64,000 nt of DNA from Olleya marilimosa CAM030 (GTDB taxonomy: Bacteria > Bacteroidota > Bacteroidia > Flavobacteriales > Flavobacteriaceae). The notes beneath the pieces were generated by a model. It worked only from the letters and a program-made list of their open reading frames with translations, ran no database searches and was not told the origin of the DNA. Location: positions 248,001 to 312,000 of the forward strand of contig NZ_JADR01000002.1 in assembly GCF_000518485.1 (NCBI RefSeq). Direction: 5' to 3'. Positions 28,513 to 36,681 of this stretch are shown here, one piece after another (positions within the stretch are counted from its first letter, which is position 1; the number at the start of each line of letters is the position of its first letter). The translations under genes and the position numbers were made by a program.

Positions 28513-29196
28513 TTAAAAAGTTAGCATTCCTGTAAAGGCAAACATACTTTGGTTTCCTTTAAAATCTCTACCTAAAACTTGGTTAAAATCAGAGTCATTT
28601 AATGCACCTAAAATATTAGTAAAACCATAAATATATTGCGCTCTTAATTTAAAAAAACCAATACCTAAAGTTGCACCAACAGTACCATTAACATTAAAGT
28701 TGTTTAAATCTTTAACAGCTTTAGCCTGAACTGTATCAAAATCTGCTAGAATAAAATCTTCTTGCTGCTCATCACTTAGCTCTAAATCACTATTGTATTG
28801 CAACATTGGTCCAAAATCAATAGTAAAATGAGAGCTTCTAAAAGGTTTAGCATGCCATAAAAATTGTACTTGAGCAGTAAAAATTTTATACTCAACATCT
28901 TGAGCAATACTGGATAAAGGTGTATCAAAACCTGAAGTACTAATAGTGTTTTCAGACAATTGCATTCCATAACTAACATTAAACCATTTTTGAGGTATAT
29001 CCACTGTAGCAGTCATGTTGGCAATCCAACCATCACCTTTTTTAGTTTCAAAATTATCTGTAATGATGTCAAATTGAGTGATTCCTCCACCCAAAGAAAA
29101 TCCGTTTTTAATCTTGTAATTAGTATGTTGTCCAAAGTTTTTTGTAACAAAACCTATAGTTAGTGCTACTAATAAGATGAATTGAATTTTTTTCAT
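28513..29196 (-). CDS. Outer-membrane beta-barrel protein
   Basis: 227 residues with a signal peptide (1-22, ending FGQ) and alternating amphipathic strands ending FAFTGMLTF, an aromatic C-terminus typical of barrel proteins. No enzymatic motif is visible. Glycine-rich turns (GFSLGGG, GTVGATLGIGF) and ~10 candidate strands fit a small porin-like or OmpW-type barrel. A TATATTTG element (29219-29226, minus strand) sits 22 bases before the ATG. Function unknown. Confidence 0.75.
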   Translation of the reverse strand: MKKIQFILLVALTIGFVTKNFGQHTNYKIKNGFSLGGGITQFDIITDNFETKKGDGWIANMTATVDIPQKWFNVSYGMQLSENTISTSGFDTPLSSIAQDVEYKIFTAQVQFLWHAKPFRSSHFTIDFGPMLQYNSDLELSDEQQEDFILADFDTVQAKAVKDLNNFNVNGTVGATLGIGFFKLRAQYIYGFTNILGALNDSDFNQVLGRDFKGNQSMFAFTGMLTF

Positions 29197-29218
29197 AGTA
29201 AATTAAGGGGTTAGTCCG

Positions 29219-29226
29219 CAAATATA
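29219..29226 (-). promoter_or_regulatory. -7 element (TATATTTG) before the beta-barrel gene
   Basis: An exact TAnnTTTG match on the minus strand, 22 bases before the ATG at 29196, in the 76-bp divergent gap shared with the SPFH gene. Confidence 0.45.
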
Positions 29227-29272
29227 ACTTAATTTAGTAACCATAGTAGTATAACCATTAAATCCATTTTTC

Positions 29273-30193
29273 ATGAATCCAACTTTTATTATCCTAATAG
29301 TCCTGGTACTATTTGTCTTTTTATCCTCATTTTTTGTTGTAAAACAACAAACCGCTGTTATTATTGAGCGTTTTGGTAAATTCCATAGCATACGCCAATC
29401 AGGTTTACATTTAAAAATTCCTGTAGTAGATAAAATAGCAGGTAGATTAAGCCTTAAAATCCAACAATTAGATGTCATTATCGAAACTAAAACCTTAGAT
29501 GATGTATTTGTACGTCTTAAAGTATCTGTACAATATCGTGTAATTAGTCAAAAAGTATATGATGCTTTTTACAAATTAGATTATCCACATGAGCAAATTA
29601 CAAGTTATGTATTTGATGTGGTACGTGCCGAAGTACCTAAAATGAAATTAGATGATGTTTTTGTTAGAAAAGATGATATTGCAATTGCAGTAAAAACTGA
29701 ATTAAATGATGCTATGTCAGACTATGGTTTTGATATTATTAAAACACTTGTTACAGATATAGATCCAGATGCACAAGTTAAAGCTGCAATGAACCGTATT
29801 AATGCTGCAGACAGAGAAAAAACTGCTGCGCAATTTGAAGGAGATGCTGCTCGTATTTTAATAGTAGAGAAAGCTAAAGCTGAAGCTGAAAGCAAGCGTT
29901 TACAAGGTCAAGGTATTGCAGACCAAAGACGTGAGATTGCTAGAGGTCTAGAAGAGTCTGTAGATGTATTAAATCGTGTTGGTATTAACAGTCAAGAAGC
30001 CTCTGCTTTAATTGTTGTAACACAACATTATGATACATTACAAGCTATTGGTAGTGAGACTAATAGTAACTTAATATTATTACCAAACTCGCCTCAAGCA
30101 GGAAGTAATATGTTAAACGATATGGTTGCAAGTTTTACAGCAAGTAATCAAATTGGAGAAGCAATGAAAAACGCAAAGAAAAAGGAAAACTAA
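29273..30193 (+). CDS. SPFH/Band 7 (stomatin-like) membrane protein
   Basis: 306 residues: an N-terminal membrane helix (3-24) followed by an SPFH domain with VVKQQTAVIIERFGKF (24-39) and GLHLKIPVVDK. A helical region rich in Ala/Glu then contains EKAKAEAESKRLQGQGIADQRREIA, the QmcA/stomatin signature. Such proteins form large membrane rings that organise other proteins, often FtsH protease. No NfeD partner gene is adjacent. Single-gene unit closed by a terminator. Confidence 0.92.
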   Translation: MNPTFIILIVLVLFVFLSSFFVVKQQTAVIIERFGKFHSIRQSGLHLKIPVVDKIAGRLSLKIQQLDVIIETKTLDDVFVRLKVSVQYRVISQKVYDAFYKLDYPHEQITSYVFDVVRAEVPKMKLDDVFVRKDDIAIAVKTELNDAMSDYGFDIIKTLVTDIDPDAQVKAAMNRINAADREKTAAQFEGDAARILIVEKAKAEAESKRLQGQGIADQRREIARGLEESVDVLNRVGINSQEASALIVVTQHYDTLQAIGSETNSNLILLPNSPQAGSNMLNDMVASFTASNQIGEAMKNAKKKEN

Positions 30194-30210
30194 TCCTTTA
30201 AATTATACTA

Positions 30211-30240
30211 AAAAGCCTCACAAAATGTGAGGCTTTTTTT
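30211..30240 (+). terminator. Terminator of the SPFH gene
   Basis: A 12-bp stem, AAAAGCCTCACA with TGTGAGGCTTTT, loop AAA, followed by further T. It touches the stop of the small convergent gene at 30239 and can also act on that strand because of the A-run. Confidence 0.88.
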
Positions 30241-30448
30241 ATGAATTGGATTTATATTTTGCTACCATTTCATTTAAACTATTTAAATAATTTTGTAATG
30301 ATTCCGTATCCACTTTAGCAGCACTATTATCACCATGTGGTAAGGTAATTCTGGTTTCATCTAGATACTTTTGAAGTTCTGGATAGTGTTCTTTAATTTC
30401 AATTGTTTTTTGAGATATTTTTGTCAATAATTCTTGAGACGTAGTCAT
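30239..30448 (-). CDS. Small conserved-looking hypothetical protein
   Basis: 69 residues, soluble, mostly helical with a central ITLPHGDN turn. It ends in an amphipathic helix (VDTESLQNYLNSLNEMVAKY). I do not recognise a family by function. The coding frame is clean and has an ATG start. A good terminator lies directly at its stop, which supports a real gene. The gene upstream (30534-31691) is on the same strand 85 bp away. Confidence 0.6.
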   Translation of the reverse strand: MTTSQELLTKISQKTIEIKEHYPELQKYLDETRITLPHGDNSAAKVDTESLQNYLNSLNEMVAKYKSNS

Positions 30449-30533
30449 AGCTATATGATTTTAAGTTATTTACCTAAATTAACCTAAAGGTCTTTCAAAT
30501 CAAAAAATATAATGCTAAAGATTTATTAAAGTC

Positions 30534-31691
30534 TTATTTAAAAGGATGTCTTTCCTCCCACTTTGAAGCCGGATTTAATGTGTTTACAATGTACTTTAAA
30601 GTTGGATTTAAAATAAAATTATCAGTATGCTTAATATAAATACTCATAGCATTAGGCTTAGCTCCAACTGAGCTTTTAATCTCCATAGCAGTTCTAGCAT
30701 AAACCACCTTTTTAAACCCATTTACAATTGCAAAATCTAACATATCATACAACATATTTAAATACAATTGGTACTTGGATTGAAAATCCGGATTATAACC
30801 TAAAAAGTAAGTTTCTAACTGGTTATTGTTTAAAATTAAGGTATAAAACCCTATTAATTGATCATTTAGATAATACCCAAATAGCCTAAAATCTTGCTGT
30901 AATTCTTTTTTTAAGTAGAAAAAATGCCTTATATCCAACACAAAGGAATTAACCTTGGCATTATCCGAAACATTTTTGTACAAACTATAAATATCCTTCG
31001 AAGCTGTATTAATTTCATTTAAATCTAATTCTTTTTTAATAACATTAGTTGCTTTTTTTAAAGCAGATTTATAACGACTTCTATACTTTTTACTTAATGC
31101 TAAAACGTAATCTTTACTACTACTCCAACTTGGTATTATATCTAAAACCATATTAGGCTGGACTTGTAATTTATACAACTTGTTTTTAGTAAATAAATGT
31201 TGATTTTGATGAATGTTATCAGTTTCAAAATAGTCTTTAAAACATATCATTCTAACACGCTTATTGTCTTCTTTTTTAATTTGAATTGATAACGCGTCAA
31301 TAACTTTAAAAATAGTATCCAAAAACAGGGTTTGAGAAATCATTTTAGTATTATAATACAGACCATGTTGACCAGTATGCATCAAATTACCAATAATTAA
31401 AGCATTACCTCTAACTACAGTAGCTATTAAAGCTTTTGTAAGGCGTTTTAAGGCATTATCTGTAGGATTTCTAAAGACATCATCAAGGTAAAGTTTAACG
31501 CGTTGTATAATTGCTATTCCTACCAAACTATTATCCTTAAATAAGCCAATATAATTTGTACTAATATTTTTTGGACAAGAGTGCTCTAAGGCTTTTAAAA
31601 AAGGAGTTTTTAAAAACAAATCATTAGTCGGTAAAGTATCCCAAGTATCAGGTAAATCTGTAACCGATTTATAAATTTTAAAGTGTATCAC
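30534..31691 (-). CDS. FemAB/GNAT-like acyltransferase-fold protein
   Basis: 385 residues, soluble. It starts IYKSVTDLPDTWDTL and FLKTPFLKALE, with later blocks KYRSRYKSALKKA and FRLFGYYLNDQLIGFYTLI. The C-terminal pattern YLGYNPDFQSKYQLYLNMLYDM resembles peptidogalycan/FemAB-like proteins (PF04339-type), which carry two GNAT folds. The substrate is unknown; related proteins add aminoacyl groups or act on peptidoglycan. It has no close operon partner. Confidence 0.65.
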   Translation of the reverse strand: MIHFKIYKSVTDLPDTWDTLPTNDLFLKTPFLKALEHSCPKNISTNYIGLFKDNSLVGIAIIQRVKLYLDDVFRNPTDNALKRLTKALIATVVRGNALIIGNLMHTGQHGLYYNTKMISQTLFLDTIFKVIDALSIQIKKEDNKRVRMICFKDYFETDNIHQNQHLFTKNKLYKLQVQPNMVLDIIPSWSSSKDYVLALSKKYRSRYKSALKKATNVIKKELDLNEINTASKDIYSLYKNVSDNAKVNSFVLDIRHFFYLKKELQQDFRLFGYYLNDQLIGFYTLILNNNQLETYFLGYNPDFQSKYQLYLNMLYDMLDFAIVNGFKKVVYARTAMEIKSSVGAKPNAMSIYIKHTDNFILNPTLKYIVNTLNPASKWEERHPFK

Positions 31692-32129
31692 TGGTTTAAA
31701 TAAAAGACTAATTACTAACTAATCAGTCTTAATTAACATAAAACGTTACAAAATAAAGGTTTAATAAAACATTATATAATTTCCAACTACCACTTGCTAC
31801 ATCTCCAGAATAACTACTGCTTGAAGATGATAATCTAAACGAAAAATAAGACGACGAGGAATAGCTTGATGCTACTGAAAAGGAATACCCTCTAGCAGAA
31901 ACTGGATTTAATGTAATAAATAATTTAACATCACGCTTAAAAAATGAAAATCCAAATGATTTATTATATTCTACTTTAAAAACACTTTTATTATCATTAT
32001 TATAAATAATATCAAGCAAAAAAAAGACTAATTATGGTATATAAAACAGATAAATAACAACGCCTAATTGTCGTGTAAATAGAGTCTTAAAATAAGTGTA
32101 GCCTTTGTAAAAGCTAATTTTAATACTAA
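31692..32129. other. Gene-poor stretch with one Ser/Tyr-rich open frame
   Basis: Between the FemAB-like gene and the glnS terminator I see no convincing gene. A 96-codon minus-strand open frame (31729-32019) starts only with TTG. It codes for a Ser/Tyr-rich stretch around SYSSSSYFSFRLSSSSSSY and ends without a recognisable domain. It could be a decayed fragment or chance. No RNA gene was recognised. Confidence 0.3.
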
Positions 32130-32165
32130 AAAAACCTATCAAATTTTTACATTTGATAGGTTTTT
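32130..32165 (-). terminator. glnS terminator
   Basis: A 15-bp stem, AAAAACCTATCAAAT with ATTTGATAGGTTTTT and a 6-base loop, followed by T on the minus strand, 6 bases after the glnS stop. Confidence 0.88.
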
Positions 32166-32171
32166 AAATTG

Positions 32172-34181
32172 TTAGTTAAGCGCTTTAGCTTCGTTTACTA
32201 GCAACTCGTTTTTGTCTTCCAACGCTTTGTTAATAAAGTCGGTTATCGCTTCGTTTTTATCTAAACCATTATCTAGTAAAACACCTAAGGTTATCATAGT
32301 AATAACACGTGTTCCTACTTTTTTAACTGCTGTACCAAAAAGTGGTTCTAAATCTTGATAGGCGACGTCCTTAGCTAGTGCTTGTATTTCGGCTTTAGCC
32401 TTATCTTGTTGTTCTGGTTTCATCCTATCATACTTTTTACCGTATGATTTTATTTGCTCAATAGCTGGACGATTGTTTTGTTGTGGTTGTTTTTGTTGGT
32501 TATTTTGTGCATTAGCAGCTGGTTTTTGTTTTGCCCAACTATCACGTAAACCAACAGTTTTATTAAATACTAAAGCGTCTGCTTTAGAGTCGTTATCCAC
32601 ATTAAAATATCCTAAACGTTGAAACTGAAACTGCTCTCCTACTTTAGCATCTTTTAAACTTGGCTCCACAAATGCTTGGGTTATTTTTAAAGAATTTGGA
32701 TTAATAAACTCCATAAAATCTTTATCCTCGTGGCTATCTGGTGCTTCGTCTAAAAATAATCTATCATATTCTCTAACCTCAGCTTTAATTGCATGTTTAA
32801 TACTTACCCAATGTAAAGTTCCTTTAATACGACGTTCTGTATCTTCAGAATATGTACAATGTACTTCGGTAACATTTCCATCTGCATCTTTAACAACGCT
32901 ATCTGCCTTAATAATATAAGCGTTTTTAAGACGCACTTCTCCACCTAGTTTTAATCTAAAAAACTTGCTACTAGCTTCTTCTTTAAAATCTTCTTTTTCT
33001 ATATATATTTCTCTAGAAAAAGGTACTTTTCTAAAACCTGCTGCATCATCTTCTTGGTTATTTTCTGCTTCTAACCATTCTTCTTTATCTTCAGGATAAT
33101 TAGTAATAACCACTTTTAAAGGGTCTAAAACAGCCATAACACGTGGTGCTTTTTTGTTTAAATCCTCACGTATACAAAACTCTAAAAGTGCAACGTCAAT
33201 AATATTATCACGTTTTGCGACTCCTACAGTTTCAACAAATTTTCTAATAGCTGTTGGTGTAAAACCACGACGACGTAACCCAGAAATTGTAGGCATACGT
33301 GGATCATCCCAACCATTAACAATACCTTCTTCTACTAACTTAAGTAACTTACGCTTACTCATGATAGTATAACTAAGGTTTAAACGTGCAAACTCACGCT
33401 GTTTAGGTTGCATAGGATACTCTGATTTAGAATAATCATATACTTGCTCCTTAAACCAATCGTAAAGCTCTCTGTGAGGCTTAAACTCTAGTGAGCATAA
33501 ACTATGCGAAATTTGCTCGATATAATCACTTTCTCCATGCGTCCAGTCATACATTGGATATATACACCAAGTATCACCTGTCCTATGGTGTGCTTTCTTT
33601 AAAATACGATACATTAAAGGATCACGCATTAACATGTTAGGATGTTGCATGTCTATTTTTGCACGTAAAATATGTTCGCCTTCATCAAACTCGCCATTTT
33701 TCATGCGCATAAAAAGGTCTAGATTTTCAGCTACAGATCTATTTCTATAAGGTCCATCCACTCCTGGTTGTGTTGGTGTCCCTTTTTGTTCTGCCATAGC
33801 AACAGAAGATTGAGAATCTACATAGGCTTTACCGTCTTTTATTAACTGTACAGCCCAATCAAATAGAATTTGAAAATAGTCAGACGAGTATAACTCGTTT
33901 GCCCATTTGTAACCTAACCAAGAGATATCCTCTTTAATAGCATCTACATACTCCTGCTCTTCTTTTGCTGGATTAGTATCATCAAACCTAAGGTTAACAG
34001 GTGCGTTATATTTTTCACCTAATCCAAAACTAATACCAATAGCTTTAGTGTGACCAATGTGTAAATACCCATTTGGTTCTGGCGGAAATCTAAAACGTAG
34101 TTTGTTTTGATCTAAACCATTGGCTAAATCTTCTTCTATAATTTGCTCTAAAAAATTGAGTGATTTTTTATCTTCAGACAT
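32172..34181 (-). CDS. glnS: Glutaminyl-tRNA synthetase with a C-terminal extension
   Basis: 669 residues versus about 555 in E. coli. The catalytic core is complete: RFPPEPNGYLHIGHTKAI (HIGH), DDTNPAKEEQEYV and a KMSKS-like IMSKRKL, then the anticodon-binding beta barrels. After about residue 552 comes a Gln/Asn-rich linker, then a ~90-residue helical domain (SYGKKYDRMKPEQQDKAKAEI onward) absent from E. coli GlnRS. It may help tRNA binding, like the unrelated YqeY appendage of Deinococcus. Single-gene unit. Confidence 0.96.
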   Translation of the reverse strand: MSEDKKSLNFLEQIIEEDLANGLDQNKLRFRFPPEPNGYLHIGHTKAIGISFGLGEKYNAPVNLRFDDTNPAKEEQEYVDAIKEDISWLGYKWANELYSSDYFQILFDWAVQLIKDGKAYVDSQSSVAMAEQKGTPTQPGVDGPYRNRSVAENLDLFMRMKNGEFDEGEHILRAKIDMQHPNMLMRDPLMYRILKKAHHRTGDTWCIYPMYDWTHGESDYIEQISHSLCSLEFKPHRELYDWFKEQVYDYSKSEYPMQPKQREFARLNLSYTIMSKRKLLKLVEEGIVNGWDDPRMPTISGLRRRGFTPTAIRKFVETVGVAKRDNIIDVALLEFCIREDLNKKAPRVMAVLDPLKVVITNYPEDKEEWLEAENNQEDDAAGFRKVPFSREIYIEKEDFKEEASSKFFRLKLGGEVRLKNAYIIKADSVVKDADGNVTEVHCTYSEDTERRIKGTLHWVSIKHAIKAEVREYDRLFLDEAPDSHEDKDFMEFINPNSLKITQAFVEPSLKDAKVGEQFQFQRLGYFNVDNDSKADALVFNKTVGLRDSWAKQKPAANAQNNQQKQPQQNNRPAIEQIKSYGKKYDRMKPEQQDKAKAEIQALAKDVAYQDLEPLFGTAVKKVGTRVITMITLGVLLDNGLDKNEAITDFINKALEDKNELLVNEAKALN

Positions 34182-34310
34182 AAGTATTTTGCTTTATTGT
34201 AATTGATTATTGCTATTACATCAACTTAATAATAAGCTGTAAAATTAGTTATTTTTTAGTTGAAATGAATTTAACCACACTTTAAAAATTTAGTAAACTA
34301 CTATTTTAGG

Positions 34311-34318
34311 TACTTTTG
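34311..34318 (+). promoter_or_regulatory. -7 element (TACTTTTG) before folB
   Basis: A TAnnTTTG match ending 17 bases before the folB ATG at 34336. Confidence 0.45.
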
Positions 34319-34335
34319 CTCAAAATTTAAAGAAA

Positions 34336-34698
34336 ATGGGAATAATTAAAGTTGAAAATATACGCGTTACTGCATATCATGGTTGTTTAAAAGAAGAAAC
34401 TGCTATTGGAAGTGACTATTTAGTAAATTTAAAAGTAAAAGCAGATTTACAAAAAAGTACAACATCTGATAAATTAGAGGATACAGTAGATTACGTATTT
34501 TTAAATAAAGTTGTGGTTGAAGAAATGGCGACACCAAGTGCACTTTTAGAGCATGTTGCTAAGCGTATTTTGGACCGTATTTTTAAAGAAGATACCTTAA
34601 TTACAATTGCAACAGTTGCTGTAAGTAAAATAAACCCTCCAATTGGTGGTGATGTACAGATGGTTACAGTAGAATTAACAGAAAAAAGAAAAAACTAA
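34336..34698 (+). CDS. folB: Dihydroneopterin aldolase
   Basis: 120 residues, the usual size. It shows the opening strand IKVENIRVTAYHGCLKEE (catalytic-site Glu near 21) and the SALLEHVAKRI helix with the pterin-anchoring glutamate. It ends with the conserved KINPPIGGDVQMVTVEL stretch. It cleaves dihydroneopterin to hydroxymethyl-dihydropterin in folate synthesis. It lies 50 bases before tRNA-Cys with no hairpin between them, so both may be on one transcript. Confidence 0.93.
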   Translation: MGIIKVENIRVTAYHGCLKEETAIGSDYLVNLKVKADLQKSTTSDKLEDTVDYVFLNKVVVEEMATPSALLEHVAKRILDRIFKEDTLITIATVAVSKINPPIGGDVQMVTVELTEKRKN

Positions 34699-34748
34699 CA
34701 GAAATAGGGTAAAACGGTAATTATTTTTATATTTGCTGTCCTATTAAG

Positions 34749-34819
34749 GGTGTCGTGGCCGAGTGGCTAGGCAGTGGTCTGCAACACCATCTACAGCGGT
34801 TCGAATCCGCTCGACACCT
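34749..34819 (+). tRNA. tRNA-Cys (anticodon GCA)
   Basis: A 71-base cloverleaf. The acceptor GGTGTCG pairs with CGACACC. The D-arm is in GCCGAGTGGCTAGGC. The anticodon stem GTGGT/ACCAT holds loop CTGCAAC with anticodon GCA, and the T-arm reads GCGGTTCGAATCCGC. The discriminator base is U, as expected for tRNA-Cys. CCA is not encoded. Confidence 0.97.
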
Positions 34820-34823
34820 CAAG

Positions 34824-34857
34824 AAAGCGTTACTATATAAGTAGCGCTTTTTTTTAT
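34824..34857 (+). terminator. Terminator after tRNA-Cys
   Basis: The stem AAAGCGTTACT/AGTAGCGCTTT with one G-U pair, a 5-base loop and a run of eight T. Confidence 0.85.
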
Positions 34858-34973
34858 GTCATTTTTTTAGATCAATTTTAAACTATTAAAAGCAGGTAAC
34901 ACAATAACAATCAAGTAAGTATAATCTTAGATAAAACATTAATTTTTTCTAATAATGATTGAAAATTATGAAA

Positions 34974-34998
34974 AGATTGCTTCGTACCTCGCAATGAC
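34974..34998. repeat. Short dispersed-type palindromic element
   Basis: AGATTGC-TTCGTACCTC-GCAATGAC: inverted arms ATTGC/GCAAT around a fixed 10-base centre. From memory, almost the same sequence (minus strand GTCATTGCGAGGxACGAAGCAATCT) is scattered through many Bacteroidota genomes. Only one copy is in this window. Confidence 0.5.
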
Positions 34999-35001
34999 AA
35001 G

Positions 35002-35352
35002 TTAATTAAACCACACTGCATATTTCTTTCGACGTAAGTCTAAAGCTAATACTTCTTCCATTTTTAAAGCTTCTGCTCTAGTTGCAATTGGACCAATATG
35101 ATTGTATAAACTAGGTCGTAAATACATACCATATTTCTGGACAATATTTGACGATAACTTGTGTCCTTTTTTATTAATGTAACCTGTTTTATGTTGTAAA
35201 AAACGTTCCTTAGGTGTTTTGCTTGTCATGCCAACATACAAACATTCTAATACACCATTAAACTGTGGATTGGCAGCTCTAAACTTTGTATTTTGAGTAA
35301 ATACTTTTTTAGATAATTCCACAACGTATATATGATATTGCGTTTTAGACAT
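35002..35352 (-). CDS. Stand-alone GIY-YIG-like nuclease domain protein
   Basis: 116 residues. The motifs fit a GIY-YIG fold: YHIYVVEL (6-13) for GIY, LYVGMT (38-43) for YIG, the catalytic-type Arg50 in KERFLQH, and a metal-binding-type glutamate (Glu99 or Glu100) in KMEEVLALDLR. There is no other domain. It may act in DNA repair or mobile-element biology, or may have lost activity. It overlaps the end of the upstream membrane-protein gene by 8 bases, forming a three-gene minus-strand run with LysE. Confidence 0.75.
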   Translation of the reverse strand: MSKTQYHIYVVELSKKVFTQNTKFRAANPQFNGVLECLYVGMTSKTPKERFLQHKTGYINKKGHKLSSNIVQKYGMYLRPSLYNHIGPIATRAEALKMEEVLALDLRRKKYAVWFN

Positions 35353-35902
35353 ATTTAGTTTTACGTCTTACAAAATAGTCTACAATTAGTAATATAGAAG
35401 CCAAAACAACACCTAAAGTAAATAAGATATTAGCGTAAGGCCAATGTTGAATTTTAAAAATTGAACCAAAACCTATACTACCAATACTAATGGCTATAAA
35501 ACCGTAATATACCTTTTGTGAGATAGTTGAAAGGATTAGTTGATTATTACTAAAATAGCGAGCACTATCTATTAATAACCACCAACCAAACAGTATTAAA
35601 AGACCTCCAAAACTAAATACCTGATTAAATCCAAGAAGAAAATTTAAACACCATAAAACAATCATAACAACTTTAATATAATCCATGGTTTCTTTGTCTT
35701 GTTTAAAATAAAACCTAATGGGATATACTATCAAAATACCACTAATACCAATAGTCATTAGTTGATAAGCATTTGGCCAATGCATAATTTTAAATAAGTT
35801 ACCTAAAAGTATTATTGAAATACAAATACGAAGTAGTAAACTAAATTTTTTAGGTGGACAGGTTTTCAAATAATTGAAATTATAATGGGTTAATTTGCTC
35901 AA
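35345..35902 (-). CDS. Membrane protein with duplicated GldL-like KIxHWP motif
   Basis: 185 residues with about six membrane segments. Two copies of the same motif are visible: GNLFKIMHWPNA (34-45) and GSIFKIQHWPYA (146-157). The motif is familiar from GldL, the inner-membrane motor protein of type IX secretion and gliding. Here it is in a protein that lacks the GldL cytoplasmic tail. The duplication suggests an internal repeat of a two-helix unit. Function unknown. It overlaps genes on both sides (8 and 23 bases). Confidence 0.7.
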   Translation of the reverse strand: MSKLTHYNFNYLKTCPPKKFSLLLRICISIILLGNLFKIMHWPNAYQLMTIGISGILIVYPIRFYFKQDKETMDYIKVVMIVLWCLNFLLGFNQVFSFGGLLILFGWWLLIDSARYFSNNQLILSTISQKVYYGFIAISIGSIGFGSIFKIQHWPYANILFTLGVVLASILLIVDYFVRRKTKYV

Positions 35903-36557
35903 ACTTTTCTTTAAGTTTTTCCTTTTCTTCTGGAAAAAATCCCTGAGCTAACAATAAAATCCCAAAACCTAAAATAACTAAAGCGATAATTTTTTTAGTT
36001 TTAAAAATAAGACGTGGTGTAAGTTTATTTTTTAAACGTTTAGCTGCAATAATTTTTACTAAATCTGTAACAAAATAAGCCACTATCATTGTGGTTATAA
36101 AAACAATAACTCCGTTTTGAGAGGTTGTAATTTTACTAGCTAAAACTATAAAACCTAACCAACCTAGTAACACACCAATGTTAATAAAGTTAAGTAAAAA
36201 CCCTTTTATAAAAAGTTTACCATAGCCTTTTTTTAATTCAACTTTATGATATTCTTTAACAATAGATCTAAAGGATTTAGATGTTTTAATAAATGAAATA
36301 ATACCATAAAATACCAACAAAACACCACCAAAAATTACAAAATTAGGATCGTTTTCAATTTTACCTAAAAGTTTTTCGGTACTAAAAAAAGCCACAACTA
36401 TAAATAAAATATCTGCTAAAATGACTCCAGAGTCAAAGATTAATGCACTTCTAACACCTTTGGTAGCACTAGTTTCTAACAATACAAAAAATACAGGACC
36501 TACGGTAAAAGAAAGTATTATACCAAAAGGAATTGCTGTAAGAATATCGTCTAACAT
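35880..36557 (-). CDS. LysE/RhtB-family exporter
   Basis: 225 residues with about six membrane helices. The start, AIPFGIILSFTVGPVFFVLLETS, is the characteristic first helix of LysE-type amino-acid exporters, with the GPVFF motif. The third helix LLLVFYGIISF and the later LNFINIGVLLGWLG (usually N-P) support this. It exports a small metabolite, substrate not predictable. Its end overlaps the next gene by 23 bases. Confidence 0.85.
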   Translation of the reverse strand: MLDDILTAIPFGIILSFTVGPVFFVLLETSATKGVRSALIFDSGVILADILFIVVAFFSTEKLLGKIENDPNFVIFGGVLLVFYGIISFIKTSKSFRSIVKEYHKVELKKGYGKLFIKGFLLNFINIGVLLGWLGFIVLASKITTSQNGVIVFITTMIVAYFVTDLVKIIAAKRLKNKLTPRLIFKTKKIIALVILGFGILLLAQGFFPEEKEKLKEKFEQINPL

Positions 36558-36633
36558 GGATTGTTTAAATGCGTGAGTTACAAAGTAAAGAAATTATTTA
36601 ATTAACACATAGAAGTACTGCTACAAAATGAAA

Positions 36634-36658
36634 AAGCTTCAAATTAGATTTGAAGCTT
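36634..36658 (-). terminator. Terminator after the head-GIN gene
   Basis: The stem AAGCTTCAAA/TTTGAAGCTT with a 5-base loop, followed by TTTTTC on the minus strand, 23 bases after the stop at 36682. The T-run is short. Confidence 0.65.
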
Positions 36659-36681
36659 AATAATATTACATGTTACAAAGT

